NCBI RefSeq assembly: GCF_000739815.1
Contig: NZ_BBJJ01000054.1
Location: forward strand, 1 to 48,439
Length of the DNA stretch: 48,439 nucleotides
Reading direction: 5' to 3'
DNA from: Paraburkholderia mimosarum LMG 23256 = NBRC 106338
GTDB taxonomy: Bacteria; Pseudomonadota; Gammaproteobacteria; Burkholderiales; Burkholderiaceae
A program made the translations under genes and the position numbers. Shown here piece after piece: positions 40,259 through 48,439 of this stretch (its first letter is position 1; each line of letters opens with the position of its first letter). The notes under the pieces were generated by a model, which searched no databases, was not told the DNA's origin, and saw only the letters and a list, made by a program, of their open reading frames with translations.

Positions 40259-41212
40259 TCAGAATTCACGCATGCGGCCGCCGATCGTCGCCATGAGGCT
40301 GGCGGCGAACGCGCCCAAGAGCAGGGAAACAAAAAGCCACAACGTGACGTGTATGGTTGCCTTGCGCGCCTCATCCGCAGCCGCGCGCGCCGCGTTGGTT
40401 GCCTGGCCGGCTTTCTCCTGCAGCCGCGACCACGTGGTCAAGACCCGGGCGCGAGCGTCGGTTGGCGCAAGTCCTGTCCTTCGGGCGACGAGTCTGGCGA
40501 CATAGTCACTATCGTCCGGTGCCAGTGCTCCGGTGCCTGAGAGACTGTTGAGAAAGATTCGCGCGATCTCCTGCTTCTGCTCGACCCTCGCGAACGCCGC
40601 TCCGGCACTCTGATCATCTGGCAGACTGGCTCCAGCCGGCGGATGCAGCATTCCGTCGATCAGATACCCTATCGGCCAGGTCCGGTAAGCAGCAAGCCCA
40701 TCCCCACGCGAGAGCGAGCCAAAGCCCAGCGCTGTCGGCACGCCCGCTTGCGCCGCCTCTCCCGCCGCCACGTCTCTCGCCCCTTCTCGCACAACGCCGG
40801 TAACGGCAGATGCAACGACTACGGCAGACAGAAGTGTGGCGAGCGCCCAGGCGATAAAGCCGTGGGCGGTGTCCCGGAAATGCGTTTCGTCGACGCTGAC
40901 GTCGGGCCAGTGACGACGCAGACGGCCAGCCAGATAGCCCCCGAGTCCAGCGGACATCACTTGAGTCACGCAGATCCAGATGATGGCCGCAAACCCAAAA
41001 GTTTTCGCATGCGCACCGCTTCCAGGCCACGGCGAGAGCGACGAAAGTCCGAGGCCGGTGCCGAGCGTGAGCAGAATGAGAGAAAAGGCCGCGATGGCCA
41101 CCGCGCCGGCGAAGATCGCAGCCCATGAAACTGCGCCTTGCCCGCGCGCGTACGGCGGTTGGGTGCCACGCGCCGTCGCGAAATCCGTGTGCAGATGATC
41201 CGTCTCTTCCAT
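40259..41212 (-). CDS. Hypothetical multi-helix membrane protein
   Basis: A 317-residue protein. Membrane helices are visible at about 28-55 (WAAIFAGAVAIAAFSLILLT), 75-100 (FGFAAIIWICVTQVMSAGLG), 118-140 and 285-308 (VTLWLFVSLLLGAFAASLMA). A soluble helical region at 200-285 is rich in Ala and Arg. GGAGG precedes the ATG at 41212. No enzymatic motif is seen. The 24-residue peptide follows it, and a MASE1-like membrane gene is divergent. Role unknown. Confidence 0.7.
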   Translation of the reverse strand: MEETDHLHTDFATARGTQPPYARGQGAVSWAAIFAGAVAIAAFSLILLTLGTGLGLSSLSPWPGSGAHAKTFGFAAIIWICVTQVMSAGLGGYLAGRLRRHWPDVSVDETHFRDTAHGFIAWALATLLSAVVVASAVTGVVREGARDVAAGEAAQAGVPTALGFGSLSRGDGLAAYRTWPIGYLIDGMLHPPAGASLPDDQSAGAAFARVEQKQEIARIFLNSLSGTGALAPDDSDYVARLVARRTGLAPTDARARVLTTWSRLQEKAGQATNAARAAADEARKATIHVTLWLFVSLLLGAFAASLMATIGGRMREF

Positions 41213-41412
41213 GACGCCTCCTCTCCAGGTCGAGTGCCCGTGCCGGACATGCACCAGGCGCGGCCACACCGGGACAGCAGAAAGCGTGCCGCGTCCACCG
41301 AGCCGCAAACGCAGCGAAGACGACCGGGAAACAATCGAATTGGACGTGGGCCGATAGAAACACATGGCCGGCCGCTGCCATCAGCGAGCGCGCAACGGCT
41401 GCACGCCTGGAG

Positions 41413-41961
41413 GTGTTCACGCACACATCATTCGTACGCGGCGTCAACTGGATCTATCTGCCGTCGGGCGTCAGACTGCTCAGCACGTTGCTGGTTGGTG
41501 TCGATGGGTTCCTTGGTCTGCTGCTTGCCGGACTACTCGTGGACTTTCTCTACTGGTTTCCCCACGATCCGGTTCGGGCGACCGCGGGAGCGATCCTTGG
41601 GTCACTGGCGCCGTATCTCGTCTACCGGCTTGCGCTGGAATACTATGACCTGCGTGCAACGCTGACCAATCTCACGCCGAAGCGGCTCCTCATCCTTGCG
41701 GTTGCTTATTCGGTAGCAAATCCGCTGTTCCATCATTTATGGTTTGCGCTGACCGGTGCGACGAAGGAATGGTTCGAAAGCTTCTTCAGCATGTTCGTGG
41801 GTGACCTGACAGGCGCGCTGATCTTGCTGTATACGATGAAGGGAATTTTGGCCCTGTTGCCGAAACAACGGAGTAGTTCACGTATGTCGAACGGCATGTT
41901 CAACATCCAGCTGGCGCTAAACAGGGCATATGACAATCAGTCAGCACGCCACGAAACATAA
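41413..41961 (+). CDS. MASE1-like small membrane protein
   Basis: A 182-residue protein of mainly membrane helices. The start region (GVNWIYLPSGVRLLSTLLVG, then LLLAGLLVDFLYWFP) resembles the MASE1 sensory membrane domain, but no kinase or cyclase domain follows. The start is uncertain: a GTG at 41413 is used here, yet the frame stays open upstream (ERATAARLE precedes it) without an ATG. Upstream on the other strand is the 317-residue membrane protein. It may be a free-standing sensory or scaffold membrane protein. Confidence 0.65.
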   Translation: MFTHTSFVRGVNWIYLPSGVRLLSTLLVGVDGFLGLLLAGLLVDFLYWFPHDPVRATAGAILGSLAPYLVYRLALEYYDLRATLTNLTPKRLLILAVAYSVANPLFHHLWFALTGATKEWFESFFSMFVGDLTGALILLYTMKGILALLPKQRSSSRMSNGMFNIQLALNRAYDNQSARHET

Positions 41962-42286
41962 TTTTTCGCCACTATGATATGCCGTGACCTCGGACCGTTC
42001 ATGCAAGCGGCAGTGGCCATCGAATTACCTGCACGGCGATGAAGTCAAGCGCGCGCGCCAGATCGGCCACGCTCTCATGGCGCGCAAGTGACCTCGACCG
42101 GGCGGCCCATCCGCTTCGAAGTCCGAACGGTTGACACGCCGGTTCCTGCTTTCTTGACCACACTCCTCTTCAGCCAGGCCCGCGAAAGCTCACCGTGCGG
42201 GTCCGGTGCAGCGTCAATCTCATCGACCACGTTATGCGCCGTGACGCAAATCGTCGCGACGCGCGGCATCCAAAGGAACATTGCGC
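41962..42286. other. Intergenic region upstream of exported propeller gene
   Basis: No convincing gene is seen. A TATGAT hexamer at about 41977 could be a -10. A weak minus-strand frame crosses the right part but has no start signal. Confidence 0.35.
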
Positions 42287-44203
42287 ATGCGCATCGAACG
42301 GATTCGCACGGCATTGCTGGGGCTCTTCGTCGCCGTGCTGACGAGCGTGAGCCACGCGCAATACACGAGCGACTGGCTCGCAAACACGTTCGGCACGCTT
42401 TCTGCGCATGTCGGCAACGGCGCGCGATCGATGTGGGTCGCGCCGGAAGGCGTCATCTATACATCGTCGCGCTGGGACGAACAGGCGGGCGGCATAGCGA
42501 TCTATCGGAACGGCGCGACGCTCGGCACCATCGGCACGCATGATGAATTTCAGGGCGGCGCGATCACCGGCAACGCGACGTCGATCTTCGTTGCGCTCGG
42601 GTATAACCGGACGTTCGGCAGCGGCTCGGTGGGCCGCTATAGCCGCAGCACGAACGCACGCGACCTTCGCATCGCCGTGAGCACGTGGACCGGGCTCCCC
42701 AACGCGGATGTGATCACCGGACTCGCGACGGCCGGCACGCTGCTCTACGCCAGCGACTTTTACGGCAACCGTGTGCGCGTCTATACGACCGAAGGCGTCT
42801 GGCAGCGCGACATCGCCGTGACGCAGTCCGGCGCGCTAGCGATCGACAGCGCGGGCAACCTGTGGGTCGCGCGCAAGAACGCGGGCGTCGTGGTCCAGTT
42901 CAGCCCCGCTGGCGCTCCACTGAGCACGATCCAGATGGCGGCGCTCGCGCGCCCCTCGGCGCTCGACTTCGACGCGTCGACGACCCAGTTGCTGGTTGGC
43001 GACGAAGGGCCCGACATGAACATCAAGATTTACACGCTGGCCGGCGTGCCGGCGCAGGTCGGAACGTTCGGCGTGCAACATGGCTATCTCGACACCACGA
43101 CGGGCATCAAGGGGCAAGTCGGCGACAAGCGCTTCACGCGCGTCGCGGGCATCGGCAAGGATACGGCCGGCAATCTGTACGTGCTCAACAATGCGTGGGG
43201 CGGCGACTGGGACCTCGGGCGCAACGGCAGCACCGACATTCACGCATACAGCCCAACGGGGACGCTGCAATGGACCTTGCAGGCGCTCAATTTCGAGGCC
43301 GTCGCCGCGCCGGATCCGGCGACCGACGGTGCCTATTTCTACAGCGGCAACGCCGTCTATACGGGCACTGCAGGCGGCATTTTCGTTGCGAACACAATCG
43401 ATCCGTTCACCTGGCCCGCCGATGCGCGCCTGAACATGAACGACTATCAACGCGGCCAGCATTTCGCGCAGCTCGTGCTCGTGGGCGGCAACCGTATTCT
43501 CGTCGCGTCCGGACAGAACCCCGACACCTTCAACCTCTACCACTTCAATGCGTCGAGCGGCTACGTCGCCATTCCGGACGGCTCGATTCCGGGCAAGCCG
43601 TTCAACACGAATCTCAAGGTAACGGCCGGCTTCGCGATCGACGGCCACGGCGACATATGGGCCGGGCTCGATCGCACCAACCACATTTACCACTATCCCC
43701 TCGCGGGCTTCGACGCGAACGGCAAGCCGTCATGGGGCGCGGCCACGGCGATCCCGATCCCGCGCGCCGTACTGCCGCTCACGAGGATCATCTATCAGTC
43801 GGACAGCGACACGATGATCCTCGCGCAGGGCATTTCGGATAGTTGGGATTGGACGGCGATGAACGGACACATCGCCGTCTACCACGGCTGGCAGGCCGGC
43901 AATACGGAAGCGCCCAACCCTGTGATCGACCTCACGGCCGCGAACCCGAAATCGATTGCGGCGGCCGGACATTATCTGTTCGTCGGCTACGTGCATACGG
44001 TGCCGAACATCGACGTATTCGATCTCGACACAGGCCGTCTGGTCACGACCTTGACCAACTCGAACGCACCGGCGATGGACGTCGGCAACGACGTGGATTC
44101 GATGTACGGGATTCGCGCGTACCTGCGATCGAGCGGCGAATACGTAATTACGAAAGACAACTACAACGGAACAAGCGTCGTCGTTTACCGATGGCGTCCG
44201 TGA
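42287..44203 (+). CDS. Exported beta-propeller (NHL/SMP-30-like) protein
   Basis: A 638-residue exported protein. A signal peptide spans residues 1-25 with predicted cleavage after SHA (VSHA-QYTS). The rest consists of repeated strands typical of six- or seven-bladed propellers, such as SGALAIDSAGNLWVARK, IGKDTAGNLYVLNN and AGFAIDGHGDIWAGLDRTNH. No catalytic residues or anchor are recognised. The ATG at 42287 has AAAGGA nine bases upstream; a TTG two codons earlier is less well placed. It probably acts in the periplasm or outside the cell, in binding or as a lactonase-like enzyme. Nothing nearby points to a substrate. Confidence 0.75.
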   Translation: MRIERIRTALLGLFVAVLTSVSHAQYTSDWLANTFGTLSAHVGNGARSMWVAPEGVIYTSSRWDEQAGGIAIYRNGATLGTIGTHDEFQGGAITGNATSIFVALGYNRTFGSGSVGRYSRSTNARDLRIAVSTWTGLPNADVITGLATAGTLLYASDFYGNRVRVYTTEGVWQRDIAVTQSGALAIDSAGNLWVARKNAGVVVQFSPAGAPLSTIQMAALARPSALDFDASTTQLLVGDEGPDMNIKIYTLAGVPAQVGTFGVQHGYLDTTTGIKGQVGDKRFTRVAGIGKDTAGNLYVLNNAWGGDWDLGRNGSTDIHAYSPTGTLQWTLQALNFEAVAAPDPATDGAYFYSGNAVYTGTAGGIFVANTIDPFTWPADARLNMNDYQRGQHFAQLVLVGGNRILVASGQNPDTFNLYHFNASSGYVAIPDGSIPGKPFNTNLKVTAGFAIDGHGDIWAGLDRTNHIYHYPLAGFDANGKPSWGAATAIPIPRAVLPLTRIIYQSDSDTMILAQGISDSWDWTAMNGHIAVYHGWQAGNTEAPNPVIDLTAANPKSIAAAGHYLFVGYVHTVPNIDVFDLDTGRLVTTLTNSNAPAMDVGNDVDSMYGIRAYLRSSGEYVITKDNYNGTSVVVYRWRP

Positions 44204-44423
44204 CACAACGACCGGAACGAGCGCGAACGACCGTCGCCATGACGGCTCGATCAGCGCCTGGATGCGTTCCGCCTGCCGTGGATCGACCGCGGTTGCAGAC
44301 GATCATGTGCAGATCCCCCCGGCCATCGACGGAAAATGCCGACTGGCTCGAGCGCTTGCGCCGAAGGCGCGCCGCCGCGCAACCCGACTTGCCCTGGCAC
44401 TCGCGTGCTGGGGTATGCCCTCG

Positions 44424-45614
44424 TCATGCGGGGTCACGGCGCGCGTCTTGCGTGCGCAACGCCGTGGCGAATCGGGCCGGCTCCCAGTTCTCGCCCAGCG
44501 CGCGTAGCATGAGCCCCTGCTGGCTTTCAGGTGCCAGGCCACCCACGGGCGGGTCACGGTCCAGATTCGTGGGAAACGGGTAACCCTCCGCGCACGCAGC
44601 AATGGCCGCGAGCGCCGCGGCATCGCCGAGCCGCCCGTTCGTGCGATGCTCGCGCAGCACGGGGTAAATCGCTTCGCACATGGCTGCGCGGTCGAGCGCT
44701 TCCATCGCACGCCCCATCGCCGACGACACCTGCAGCAGGTTCGCCATGCGCTGCACGTCGGCGGTTCGGTTCGCACCCGCCGCATGAAAAAGCGCGGGAT
44801 TGAAAAACACGGCATCGCCCTTTGTCAGCGGCAGCTGCACGCAATGCGCTTCGAAATACTCGCGGAAATCGGCGCGCCGCCATGCAAGATACCCCTCGGC
44901 ATAGCGCTGCGAAAACGGCAGGAGCTTCGTGGGCCCGCTCTCGACCGGCATGTCGCAATGCGCCACCGCGCCCTGGAGCGTGAGCAACGCGGACATGCGA
45001 TGCACATGCGCCGGATAGCGCTGTGCCGATTCGATCGTCTGGAATCCCAGGTGATAATCACGGTGCGCCTCCTGCGCCATGCCGCCCGGACGCACCACGT
45101 TGACCTGCGAAGTCATCTGATAGCACGGCCCGAGCCATGCCTCGCACACGGCCATGAGCGGCAGGTTCGCAAAGTAGTCGACGAATACGGCGGGCGCCCG
45201 CAGGCAAAGCTTCTGCTGCGCGTTCCAGATACGATCGTTTGCGCCGGCTTTCGCAAAGTGGTCGGCACCGCTCGATCCCTGCTCCCGTTCGGCCCGGACG
45301 ATGGCTTCGAAAACGGCGGTCGCCTCGTCTATCGGCTGCGTGCTGGCGTAGGCGCGTTCGAGCACCAGCACGCCCGCGCCGTCGCGCAGCACACGCGCCC
45401 ACTCGGCCTGCAAAAGCAGGCGCTGCGCTGCGTCGTCAAGCACGCTTTCAAGATCGCGGCAGTCGTACACGGGAATGCACTGCCTCACTTCGGCGGCGAA
45501 ACGCAACGGACCGCCTTCGTCGTGCAACTGGTTCACGAATGCCTCTAGCGAGCATTCGCGCTCCAGGTACCATTGCCGCCCCCGTTCCGGCGCGTGTGTC
45601 TCGTGCTGATCCAT
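44424..45614 (-). CDS. Phytanoyl-CoA dioxygenase family protein
   Basis: A 396-residue Fe(II)/2-oxoglutarate oxygenase of the PhyH family. The iron ligands are H184 and D186 in AHRDYH and H277 in FHAAGANRT, with Arg283 placed to bind 2-oxoglutarate. The double-stranded beta-helix lies between about 165 and 290, and the ends are helical. GGAGG precedes the ATG at 45614. It would hydroxylate a small molecule; the substrate is unknown. It stands alone on the minus strand, 137 bases downstream of a LysR gene that may regulate it or mmsA. Confidence 0.82.
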   Translation of the reverse strand: MDQHETHAPERGRQWYLERECSLEAFVNQLHDEGGPLRFAAEVRQCIPVYDCRDLESVLDDAAQRLLLQAEWARVLRDGAGVLVLERAYASTQPIDEATAVFEAIVRAEREQGSSGADHFAKAGANDRIWNAQQKLCLRAPAVFVDYFANLPLMAVCEAWLGPCYQMTSQVNVVRPGGMAQEAHRDYHLGFQTIESAQRYPAHVHRMSALLTLQGAVAHCDMPVESGPTKLLPFSQRYAEGYLAWRRADFREYFEAHCVQLPLTKGDAVFFNPALFHAAGANRTADVQRMANLLQVSSAMGRAMEALDRAAMCEAIYPVLREHRTNGRLGDAAALAAIAACAEGYPFPTNLDRDPPVGGLAPESQQGLMLRALGENWEPARFATALRTQDARRDPA

Positions 45615-45751
45615 GTGTCCGCCTCCGTTTTGCCTCGAGGATAGCGTCGGTAACCGGCGTCCGGGACGCTCTAAGCGTCAGCATAAACACTTCGGGGCGG
45701 GAAGGTCTGTCACGCTGCGCGCGAGTCGGGTTGCGATCGGCGCCACGCGCA

Positions 45752-46693
45752 TCACTCCAGCGGGAAGCCGTCCTTGAAGGTCTGCCGCAAGAATTCCGCA
45801 AAGCGTTTGACCGCGCGCGGCACCTGCGCCCCATAGGGCCGCACGACATGGAGCTGCGAAGCGAATGCGTCCACCGGCCGCCAGTTGGGCAGGAGCACGA
45901 CCAGCTTGCCGGCCCGCAAGGCCGCCTGCGCGCTGAAGTCGGGCAACAGCGCAATACCCAGATGTTCGAGCGCCGCGTCGCGCAGTGCCTCGCTGTTGTT
46001 CGCGGAGAACGGGCCGTTCACCGTTACGGTCTCACGCGCGCCATCCACGCGGCGGCCAATCTTTTCGAACGACCACACGCCCGCGCCCAGCGTGCGCGGA
46101 TAGTACAGACAGTCGTGCTGCGCGAGATCGGCGGGCGTTTGCGGCGTGCCGCGCTGCTTGAGGTAAGCGCGCGTGGCGACGATGACCGAGCGTGTGTCGC
46201 ACAGTTTCCAGGCCACGTGGGTTTCCGGTACGTGCGCGCTATGGCGGATGGCGAGATCGAACCCTTCGCTCGCAATCGATGTAAGCCGGTCGGACAGCTC
46301 CAGTTGCACGCGCACTTCCGGATGGGCGCGCGAAAACTGCCCGAGACGCGGCACGAGTTGCTGGCGCGCAAACGCAACGGGTGCCGTCACGCGCACCGTG
46401 CCGCGCGCCACGTCGGCCATTTCGCGCACGCTCGCGAAGCTCGCAGCGATGCTCTCGAACTCCGCGCGCGTGTCCTCGACGAGCCGCAGCCCCGCTTCCG
46501 TGAAGCGCACGCTGCGCGTGGTGCGCTGCACCAGAGGCACGCCCGCCACGCGCTCCAGCTCGGCAATGCGCTGGCTCATGGCCGCCTTGCTCACGCCCAG
46601 GCGCGCCGCGGCCGCGGTGTAGCTGCCTTGCGCGGCCAGCACGTTCAACCAGTGCAGATGCGTCCAGAGCGCCTCGATTCGCTGCGTATCCAT
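45752..46693 (-). CDS. LysR-family regulator, divergent from mmsA
   Basis: A 313-residue LysR protein with N-terminal helix-turn-helix (GSYTAAAARLGVSKAAMSQR) and a CrgA-like effector domain (VRVTAPVAFARQQLVPRLGQ). The ATG at 46693 (MDTQRIEALWTHLHWLNVLA) gives the standard length; an upstream TTG would add 11 residues. It is divergent from mmsA across 197 bases holding an inverted repeat at 46788-46811, so it probably controls mmsA and itself. The inducer is unknown. Confidence 0.87.
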   Translation of the reverse strand: MDTQRIEALWTHLHWLNVLAAQGSYTAAAARLGVSKAAMSQRIAELERVAGVPLVQRTTRSVRFTEAGLRLVEDTRAEFESIAASFASVREMADVARGTVRVTAPVAFARQQLVPRLGQFSRAHPEVRVQLELSDRLTSIASEGFDLAIRHSAHVPETHVAWKLCDTRSVIVATRAYLKQRGTPQTPADLAQHDCLYYPRTLGAGVWSFEKIGRRVDGARETVTVNGPFSANNSEALRDAALEHLGIALLPDFSAQAALRAGKLVVLLPNWRPVDAFASQLHVVRPYGAQVPRAVKRFAEFLRQTFKDGFPLE

Positions 46694-46787
46694 CGATGAA
46701 ATGCCCGCTTCAAATGTCGTGATCAATAGCGTGTACCCACGCCGATACTAGCATCGCCGGCCCAAATCTTTCACGACCTGCACCATC

Positions 46788-46811
46788 GATTGTTCATCAA
46801 CGAAAACAATC
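46788..46811. promoter_or_regulatory. LysR-type operator between regulator and mmsA
   Basis: GATTGTT and AACAATC form perfect 7-bp arms around a 10-base centre, fitting the T-N11-A style of LysR recognition sites. It is about 95 bases from each start codon. Confidence 0.6.
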
Positions 46812-46890
46812 AATTCAGCGCCGGAGTCTGTTCCGGCTCCTTCGAGCTACGTAAACTGGACGGCACGCACTCACCAGACGAGGAGATGAC

Positions 46891-48402
46891 ATGCAGGCCT
46901 ACACCGATTCCGCAGACGTGATCCACTTTATCGGCGGCAAGACCGAGCGCGGCGTGGGCGACCGCACCCAGGCGATCTTCAATCCCGCGACCGGCGTCGC
47001 GGCTCGCCGCCTCGTGCTGGGTGAAGTCGCCGATGTGGACGCCGCCGTGGCGAGCGCGAAAGCCGCGTTCCCGGAGTGGCGCGACACGCCGCCCATTCGC
47101 CGCGCGCGCGTCATGCTGCGCTTTCTCGAACTGATGAACCGCCACAAGGACGAACTTGCGGCCATCATCACCGCGGAGCACGGCAAGGTGTTTGCCGATG
47201 CGCAAGGCGAAGTCGCGCGCGGCATCGACGTAATCGAATTCGCCTGCGGCATTCCGCAACTGCTCAAGGGCGACTACACCGAGCAGGTCTCCACGGGCAT
47301 GGACAACTGGACCGTGCGCCAGCCGCTGGGCGTGGTGGCGGGCATCACGCCGTTCAATTTCCCCTGCATGGTGCCGTGCTGGATGTTCCCGGTTGCGCTC
47401 GCCGCGGGCTGCACGTTCGTCCTCAAGCCCAGCGAGCGCGACCCTTCGGCGTCGCTCTTCATGGCGCGCCTGCTCAAGGAAGCCGGCTTGCCCGACGGCG
47501 TGTTCAACGTCGTGCAGGGCGACAAGATCGTGGTCGATGCCCTCCTCGCACACCGCGACGTGAAGGCCGTGAGCTTCGTGGGCTCCACGCCGATCGCGAA
47601 CTACATCTACGAAACCGGGGCGAAGCACGGCAAGCGCGTACAGGCGCTGGGCGGCGCGAAGAACCACATGGTCGTGATGCCCGACGCAGACATGGATCAA
47701 GCCGTGGATGCGCTGATCGGCGCGGGTTACGGCTCGGCGGGCGAGCGTTGCATGGCGATCTCGGTGGCGGTGCTGGTGGGCGACGTGGCCGACAAGATCA
47801 TGCCGCGACTCGCCGAACGCGCACGCACGCTCAAGGTGAAAAACGGCATGGAAGCCGATGCGGAAATGGGCCCGATCGTCACGAAGCAGGCACTGGAGCG
47901 CATCGAGGGCTATATCGCGAGCGGCGTGGAAGAAGGTGCGACGCTCGTGGTCGACGGGCGCGGCCTGAAGGTGCCGGGCCATGAAAATGGCTTTTTCACG
48001 GGCGGCACGCTGTTCGACCACGTCACGCCTGAAATGCGCATCTACAAGGAAGAGATCTTCGGGCCGGTGCTTGCCTGCGTGCGCGCGAAGGACTTCTCCG
48101 AGGCCGTGCAGTTGATCAACGACCACGAGTTCGGCAACGGCGTGGCCTGTTTCACGCGCGACGGCAACGTGGCACGCGAGTTCGGCCGCCAGATCGAGGT
48201 GGGCATGGTGGGCATCAACGTGCCGATTCCGGTGCCGATGGCATGGCACGGTTTCGGCGGCTGGAAGCGCAGCCTGTTCGGCGACATGCACGCGTATGGC
48301 GAGGAAGGCGTGCGCTTCTATACGAAGCAGAAGTCGATCATGCAGCGCTGGCCCGAGAGCACGGAGAAAGGTGCGGAATTCACGATGCCGGTGGCGAAGT
48401 AA
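46891..48402 (+). CDS. mmsA: CoA-acylating methylmalonate-semialdehyde dehydrogenase
   Basis: A 503-residue aldehyde dehydrogenase of the MmsA class, which oxidises methylmalonate or malonate semialdehyde to propionyl- or acetyl-CoA with NAD in valine, beta-alanine or inositol breakdown. Features: FNPATGVAARRLVLG, the family-typical TPFNFPCMVPCWMFPVALA, and the catalytic Cys287 in GSAGERCMAIS. The usual ALDH glutamate after the GGAKNH block is absent, as in CoA-dependent members. GAGGAG precedes the ATG. It stands alone with a divergent LysR regulator; no mmsB or acyl-CoA dehydrogenase is in view. The last 37 bases of the window hold nothing recognised. Confidence 0.9.
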   Translation: MQAYTDSADVIHFIGGKTERGVGDRTQAIFNPATGVAARRLVLGEVADVDAAVASAKAAFPEWRDTPPIRRARVMLRFLELMNRHKDELAAIITAEHGKVFADAQGEVARGIDVIEFACGIPQLLKGDYTEQVSTGMDNWTVRQPLGVVAGITPFNFPCMVPCWMFPVALAAGCTFVLKPSERDPSASLFMARLLKEAGLPDGVFNVVQGDKIVVDALLAHRDVKAVSFVGSTPIANYIYETGAKHGKRVQALGGAKNHMVVMPDADMDQAVDALIGAGYGSAGERCMAISVAVLVGDVADKIMPRLAERARTLKVKNGMEADAEMGPIVTKQALERIEGYIASGVEEGATLVVDGRGLKVPGHENGFFTGGTLFDHVTPEMRIYKEEIFGPVLACVRAKDFSEAVQLINDHEFGNGVACFTRDGNVAREFGRQIEVGMVGINVPIPVPMAWHGFGGWKRSLFGDMHAYGEEGVRFYTKQKSIMQRWPESTEKGAEFTMPVAK

Positions 48403-48439
48403 GCGGCAAGGCGAAACCATCAACGAAAAGCCCACTTCA

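Noticed and set aside
1..48439. CRISPR arrays, tRNA or rRNA genes, transposases, phage attachment sites
   Set aside because: None was recognised. The only repeats are the regulator boxes, the 40-bp direct repeat and the local palindromes described.

Overview
The window is high-GC DNA with dense Burkholderiales-type gene content. The protein families (XRE-cupin regulator beside a type III glutamine synthetase, MocR regulator, siroheme reductase plus DUF934, acetone carboxylase, threonate pathway, MmsA) and the codon use suggest Paraburkholderia, Caballeronia or a close Burkholderiaceae relative. No rRNA, tRNA, CRISPR array, insertion sequence or phage gene was recognised. This reading rests on inspection alone; no homology search was run.

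Layout. (1) 1-5100, nitrogen metabolism and decay: the 5' end of a glnT-type glutamine synthetase, its divergent XRE-cupin regulator, a hutG-like deformylase with a LysR regulator, then a scrambled 1.6-kb stretch. There a flavin oxidoreductase is cut to 27 codons and fused to an intact etfB. The next gene, etfA, is interrupted after 7 codons by a 335-bp inverted block holding etfA codons fused to the front half of hutD. The back half of hutD follows in the opposite orientation. (2) 5100-9220: a MocR regulator and a nitrite/sulfite reductase-DUF934 pair. (3) 9300-17540: acetone carboxylase acxABC, a sigma54 activator (acxR) and, between them, an LRAT-domain gene. Both the acx operon and the LRAT gene have -24/-12 promoters, and GTGTCCGGATTCCGGACAC-type activator sites lie upstream of each. 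(4) 17570-23570: a complete threonate/tetronate operon (ltnD, otnK, otnC, MFS transporter, otnI) with a GntR regulator.

(5) 23760-38510, a signalling island: an 1844-residue degenerate-kinase/STAND-ATPase/GAF/PAS/histidine kinase, a periplasmic binding protein translationally coupled to a second histidine kinase, a third four-helix membrane histidine kinase, a FixJ/TodT-type response regulator and a stand-alone receiver. The three kinase transmitters are closely alike. Four ATAC-N4-GTAT palindromes occur in the window, all in this island, and one lies at the promoter of the receiver gene. Small uncharacterised genes fill the rest. (6) 38740-42000: small membrane genes, including a cyclase-type membrane domain with no cyclase. 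(7) 42280-48439: an exported beta-propeller protein, a PhyH-like dioxygenase, and a LysR-mmsA divergent pair with an inverted repeat between them.

Working together: region 3 would carboxylate acetone to acetoacetate under sigma54 control, with the LRAT protein as a probable new member of that regulon. Region 4 converts four-carbon sugar acids to central metabolites. Region 5 looks like several sensors converging on one FixJ-type regulator.
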